Assembly: GCA_035642415.1 (NCBI GenBank)
Contig: DASQSI010000051.1
Location: forward strand, 1-5,217
Direction of reading: 5' to 3'
Origin: Rubrobacter_F sp035642415
GTDB taxonomy: Bacteria; Actinomycetota; Rubrobacteria; Rubrobacterales; Rubrobacteraceae
Length of the DNA stretch: 5,217 nucleotides
The notes under the pieces were generated by a model. It searched no databases and was not told where the DNA came from. It worked only from the letters and a program-made list of their open reading frames with translations. Below are positions 3,418 through 5,217 of this stretch, piece by piece. A program made the translations under genes and the position numbers. Positions within the stretch are counted from its first letter, which is position 1. Every line of letters starts with the position of its first letter.

Positions 3418-4579
3418 GGAGGGTAAGGAGGGTAATGTCGTCCTCCTGCTCCCACCCCTCCCCTCCTGTGAAGGAGTACAGCTCCTCTAGAAGTCTCTCC
3501 CCCAAAGATCCTTGCTCGCCGTACATTGCGACGAGCGCTTTAAGCCTAGGGAAGCCGAACATCTCTCCTTTGGGGTTGTGTGCCTCTACTATCCCATCGC
3601 TGTAGAACAGTGCTGCTTCTCCTGCTTTTAGGGTGGTCTCTTTCTCCTCATAGCCCATCCCAGGCATCAGGCCTAGAGGCATCCCTGTTGCCCTCATCTC
3701 CTCGGCTTCCTCAGTGCTGTTATTACGGTGTAGGTAAGGCAGGTCGTGGCCGGCGTTGGCGTAGATCAAGCTAGCGCTGTTGGGCTCGAGGATGGCGTAG
3801 AAGCAGGTGACGAACATGTTAGGAGGGATACGAGAGAGCAACGTTTCGTTGACTCTAGCTAGTACCTCCCCAGGCGAGGAGGAGCCTACGGCTTGTGAGA
3901 CGGCCTGCAGCATGCCGCAGGTAGTGGCTGTCACTAACGCTGCGGGCACTCCCTTGCCCGTTGCGTCCCCTACTACCAGCCCCAGCTGCCCCTCAGAAAG
4001 GAGGTGGAAGTCGTAGAAGTCACCTCCTACCTCCCTAGCGGGCTGGTAGCGGGGGGTGATCTCCCATCCCTCTAGCTTGGGCACCTCCTCAGGAAGAGAG
4101 GCTCGCTGGATACGCCGCGCTACCTCTAGCTCCTGCTCTATGCGCTCGCGCTCTCGTATCTCCTGCTCTAGACGCTGCCTCATCAGTTTCGGGCTAATCG
4201 TTCCCAAGCTCCACTCCTCGGCGACCTTGCCCTCAGATATGCGGTGCATGATCATAGCTTTGTAGGAGACCTCCCGGCTGGTAGGGGCGACGCCCATAAT
4301 CTCCCTTCGGTCGTGGATGGCGCGCACGGTGAAGCGGGTCACCACCAGATCTCCTTCGGCAACCTGCTGCTCGATGAGGAACTTGGTATTGGAATAGGCG
4401 GCCCGAAGCTCGGCGATCGCCCACTTGAAGCCTTCGCGGCCGGGTTGTTGGCTGGGAAGCCTTTTATTGTGGCTTATGAAGTCGGGAGCTAGCATCTTAT
4501 CCAACGCTTCAAAGTCACCCTCGTCTTCCAGTACCTCGAAGAAACGGCGGACCAATGCCTTGTTCTGTTCTGCCGACAT
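3395..4579 (-). CDS. SnoaL-like domain fused to SpoIIE/PP2C-type serine phosphatase
   Basis: 394 residues from the ATG at 4579, chosen because AAGGAGG (4596-4590) sits 10 nt upstream. A longer in-frame start at 4699 adds 40 residues without a ribosome site. Residues 1-127 are a SnoaL/ester-cyclase-like cone fold (N-K-A-L-V-R-R-F-F-E-V-L...M-L-A-P-D-F-I-S-H), probably a small-ligand sensor. Residues 130-160 form a charged coiled coil (R-E-R-E-R-I-E-Q-E-L-E-V-A-R-R-I-Q) of the kind joining sensors to SpoIIE domains. Residues 160-394 are the phosphatase, with metal-site motifs G-G-D187-F-Y-D, G-D205-A-T-G-K-G, Y-S-D328-G and E-D380-D381-I-T. Such enzymes (RsbU, RsbP) dephosphorylate anti-anti-sigma factors. 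Here no STAS or anti-sigma gene is adjacent, so partners act from elsewhere. It is cytoplasmic, with no membrane segment. Confidence 0.93.
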   Translation of the reverse strand: MSAEQNKALVRRFFEVLEDEGDFEALDKMLAPDFISHNKRLPSQQPGREGFKWAIAELRAAYSNTKFLIEQQVAEGDLVVTRFTVRAIHDRREIMGVAPTSREVSYKAMIMHRISEGKVAEEWSLGTISPKLMRQRLEQEIRERERIEQELEVARRIQRASLPEEVPKLEGWEITPRYQPAREVGGDFYDFHLLSEGQLGLVVGDATGKGVPAALVTATTCGMLQAVSQAVGSSSPGEVLARVNETLLSRIPPNMFVTCFYAILEPNSASLIYANAGHDLPYLHRNNSTEEAEEMRATGMPLGLMPGMGYEEKETTLKAGEAALFYSDGIVEAHNPKGEMFGFPRLKALVAMYGEQGSLGERLLEELYSFTGGEGWEQEDDITLLTLRRSAARS

Positions 4580-4589
4580 AGAAGAAGTT

Positions 4590-4596
4590 CCTCCTT
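4590..4596 (-). promoter_or_regulatory. Shine-Dalgarno deciding the phosphatase start
   Basis: AAGGAGG on the minus strand, 10 nt before ATG at 4579. It excludes the longer in-frame start at 4699, whose extra residues resemble no domain. Confidence 0.8.
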
Positions 4597-4722
4597 GCGA
4601 ACTCCTTGCCTTTTCTCTAACGGATGGCACCGCGAATGATGCCACTAGGGATCTGCCAGCGCACCTAGAGAAGAACCTTCCTAGCCCGCTTGTGTGCACC
4701 CCTATACAGTGAGTCTCCGACA

Positions 4723-5217
4723 GAGACTGTCTGAAAACTCTCGAACTCCCTAGCCGAAGACCTTACGAACATGCCATAAGCACTTCCTTTGGAGCAGGCT
4801 TGCGGGGGCGCTCGAGGAGTTCCACACTCCATCCGAGTGTTCTCTCCACCCAGTCCTTGCCCTTATTCTCTCTCCTGTAGCCGGCCTCCACCCACAGATG
4901 TTCGAGGCGGGGAAACCGCGTATTTGCTCGCTGCAGTAGCGTCCTAATCCCATCCCAGTCCATCACCTTGGCGCTATGGACCTTTGCCTTGAGCACGAAA
5001 CCCTCAGTGTCCACTAGCAGATGGCGCTTGCGGCCCTTAATCTTCTTACCTCCGTCGTATCCACGCTCCTCACCGCCTACTCTCCGGTAGTCTTTAGCGA
5101 CTGGGAATCCACTATGCCTGCGCTCTAGGCTGAGCATCTCGCTTCAAGCGAACTCGTAGGCGTTCTCGGAGAGCTCGATTGATGCTCTCCCAGGTACCGT
5201 CGATACGCCATTTTCTG
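4723..5217 (-). mobile_element. IS5-family insertion sequence remnant, right end outside window
   Basis: The element's 3' end is placed at GAGACTGTCTGAAAAC (4723-4738), 11 bp beyond the apparent original transposase stop (4750-4752). This end resembles the inverted repeats of the MITE-like element at 1425-1569. The other end lies beyond 5217. The transposase inside is broken, so this copy cannot move by itself. Confidence 0.7.
4750..5216 (-). pseudogene. IS5-family DDE transposase, frameshifted and internally deleted
   Basis: Three frames are needed. Frame 1 (5216-5115) gives K-W-R-I-D-G-T-W-E-S-I-N-R-A-L-R-E-R-L-R. Frame 2 (5118 to about 5083) gives G-I-V-D-S-Q-S-L-K-T-T-G, with the first catalytic Asp at 5109-5107. 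Frame 3 (about 5080-4763) gives V-G-G-E-E-R-G-Y-D-G-G-K-K-I-K-G-R-K-R-H-L-L-V-D-T-E-G and W-V-E-A-G-Y. Each switch fits loss of one base. The second catalytic Asp, normally in W-V-D-A-G-Y, is Glu here (4888-4886). After P-R-K-P-A-P-K-E-V-L-M-A the gene jumps to V-R-K-V-F-G-stop (4752-4750), consistent with deletion of roughly 80 codons, including the region expected to hold the third catalytic residue (W-V-V-E-R-T type). The transposase is inactive. The N-terminal part is outside the window. Confidence 0.85.

Noticed and set aside
4580..4699. 40-residue N-terminal extension of the phosphatase
   Set aside because: It has no Shine-Dalgarno at 4699, and the downstream ATG at 4579 has an excellent one directly before the SnoaL domain.
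4701..4729. Possible outward promoter from the IS end (TATAGG at 4706-4701)
   Set aside because: No acceptable -35 hexamer lies 16-18 bp upstream.

Overview
The window looks like chromosomal DNA from a Rubrobacter-like actinobacterium, or possibly a soil chloroflexotan. I infer this from protein style: a SnoaL-domain/SpoIIE phosphatase, a VOC protein carrying the 'NVGGGPTDDKP' signature, a GSRV-type HicA, and an IS5-family transposase of a type I associate with Rubrobacter. It is not a database result. GC content is moderate, roughly 55-57% by eye. The region reads as low-density accessory DNA: many intergenic repeats, a broken IS, a MITE-like element, a toxin-antitoxin pair and a regulator with no visible start codon.

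Left part (1-1300). The C-terminal end of a gene that begins outside the window, with an Asp-box (BNR/sialidase-type) motif, is on the plus strand (3-179). It converges on a minus-strand cluster read from 1253 down to 260: hicA (toxin), hicB (antitoxin, overlapping hicA by 1 nt), then a 140-codon open frame with a clear MerR/excisionase-type helix-turn-helix. That frame has no ATG, GTG or TTG start before the HTH domain and overlaps the end of hicB in the -1 frame. A perfect 21-bp inverted repeat sits directly upstream of hicA and is the probable HicAB operator.

Middle (1300-2850). A long non-coding stretch carries a 145-bp MITE-like element with 16-bp perfect terminal inverted repeats, and a perfect hairpin. 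A plus-strand lipoprotein follows (1752-2354), with a CHRD/SOD-like HIHxGxC...INVH...ACG domain interrupted by a His-rich insert. Its stop codon lies inside a 42-bp exact duplicate of the gene's own interior. The next ~490 bp, up to the VOC gene, has no gene I can recognise.

Right part (2850-5217, all minus strand). A degenerate IS5-family transposase (two frameshifts, an internal deletion, a substituted catalytic Asp) runs off the right edge. Downstream of it, in transcription order, are a SnoaL-SpoIIE (PP2C-type) phosphatase with a strong Shine-Dalgarno and a VOC/glyoxalase-fold protein.

The strongest unexplained signal is a dispersed intergenic motif, TTCTCGGAAACC. Four exact copies, all in the same orientation, plus two degenerate copies, lie between genes across 3 kb. 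I did not find a convincing new multi-gene system. The best candidates are this repeat family and the hicA-hicB-HTH arrangement.
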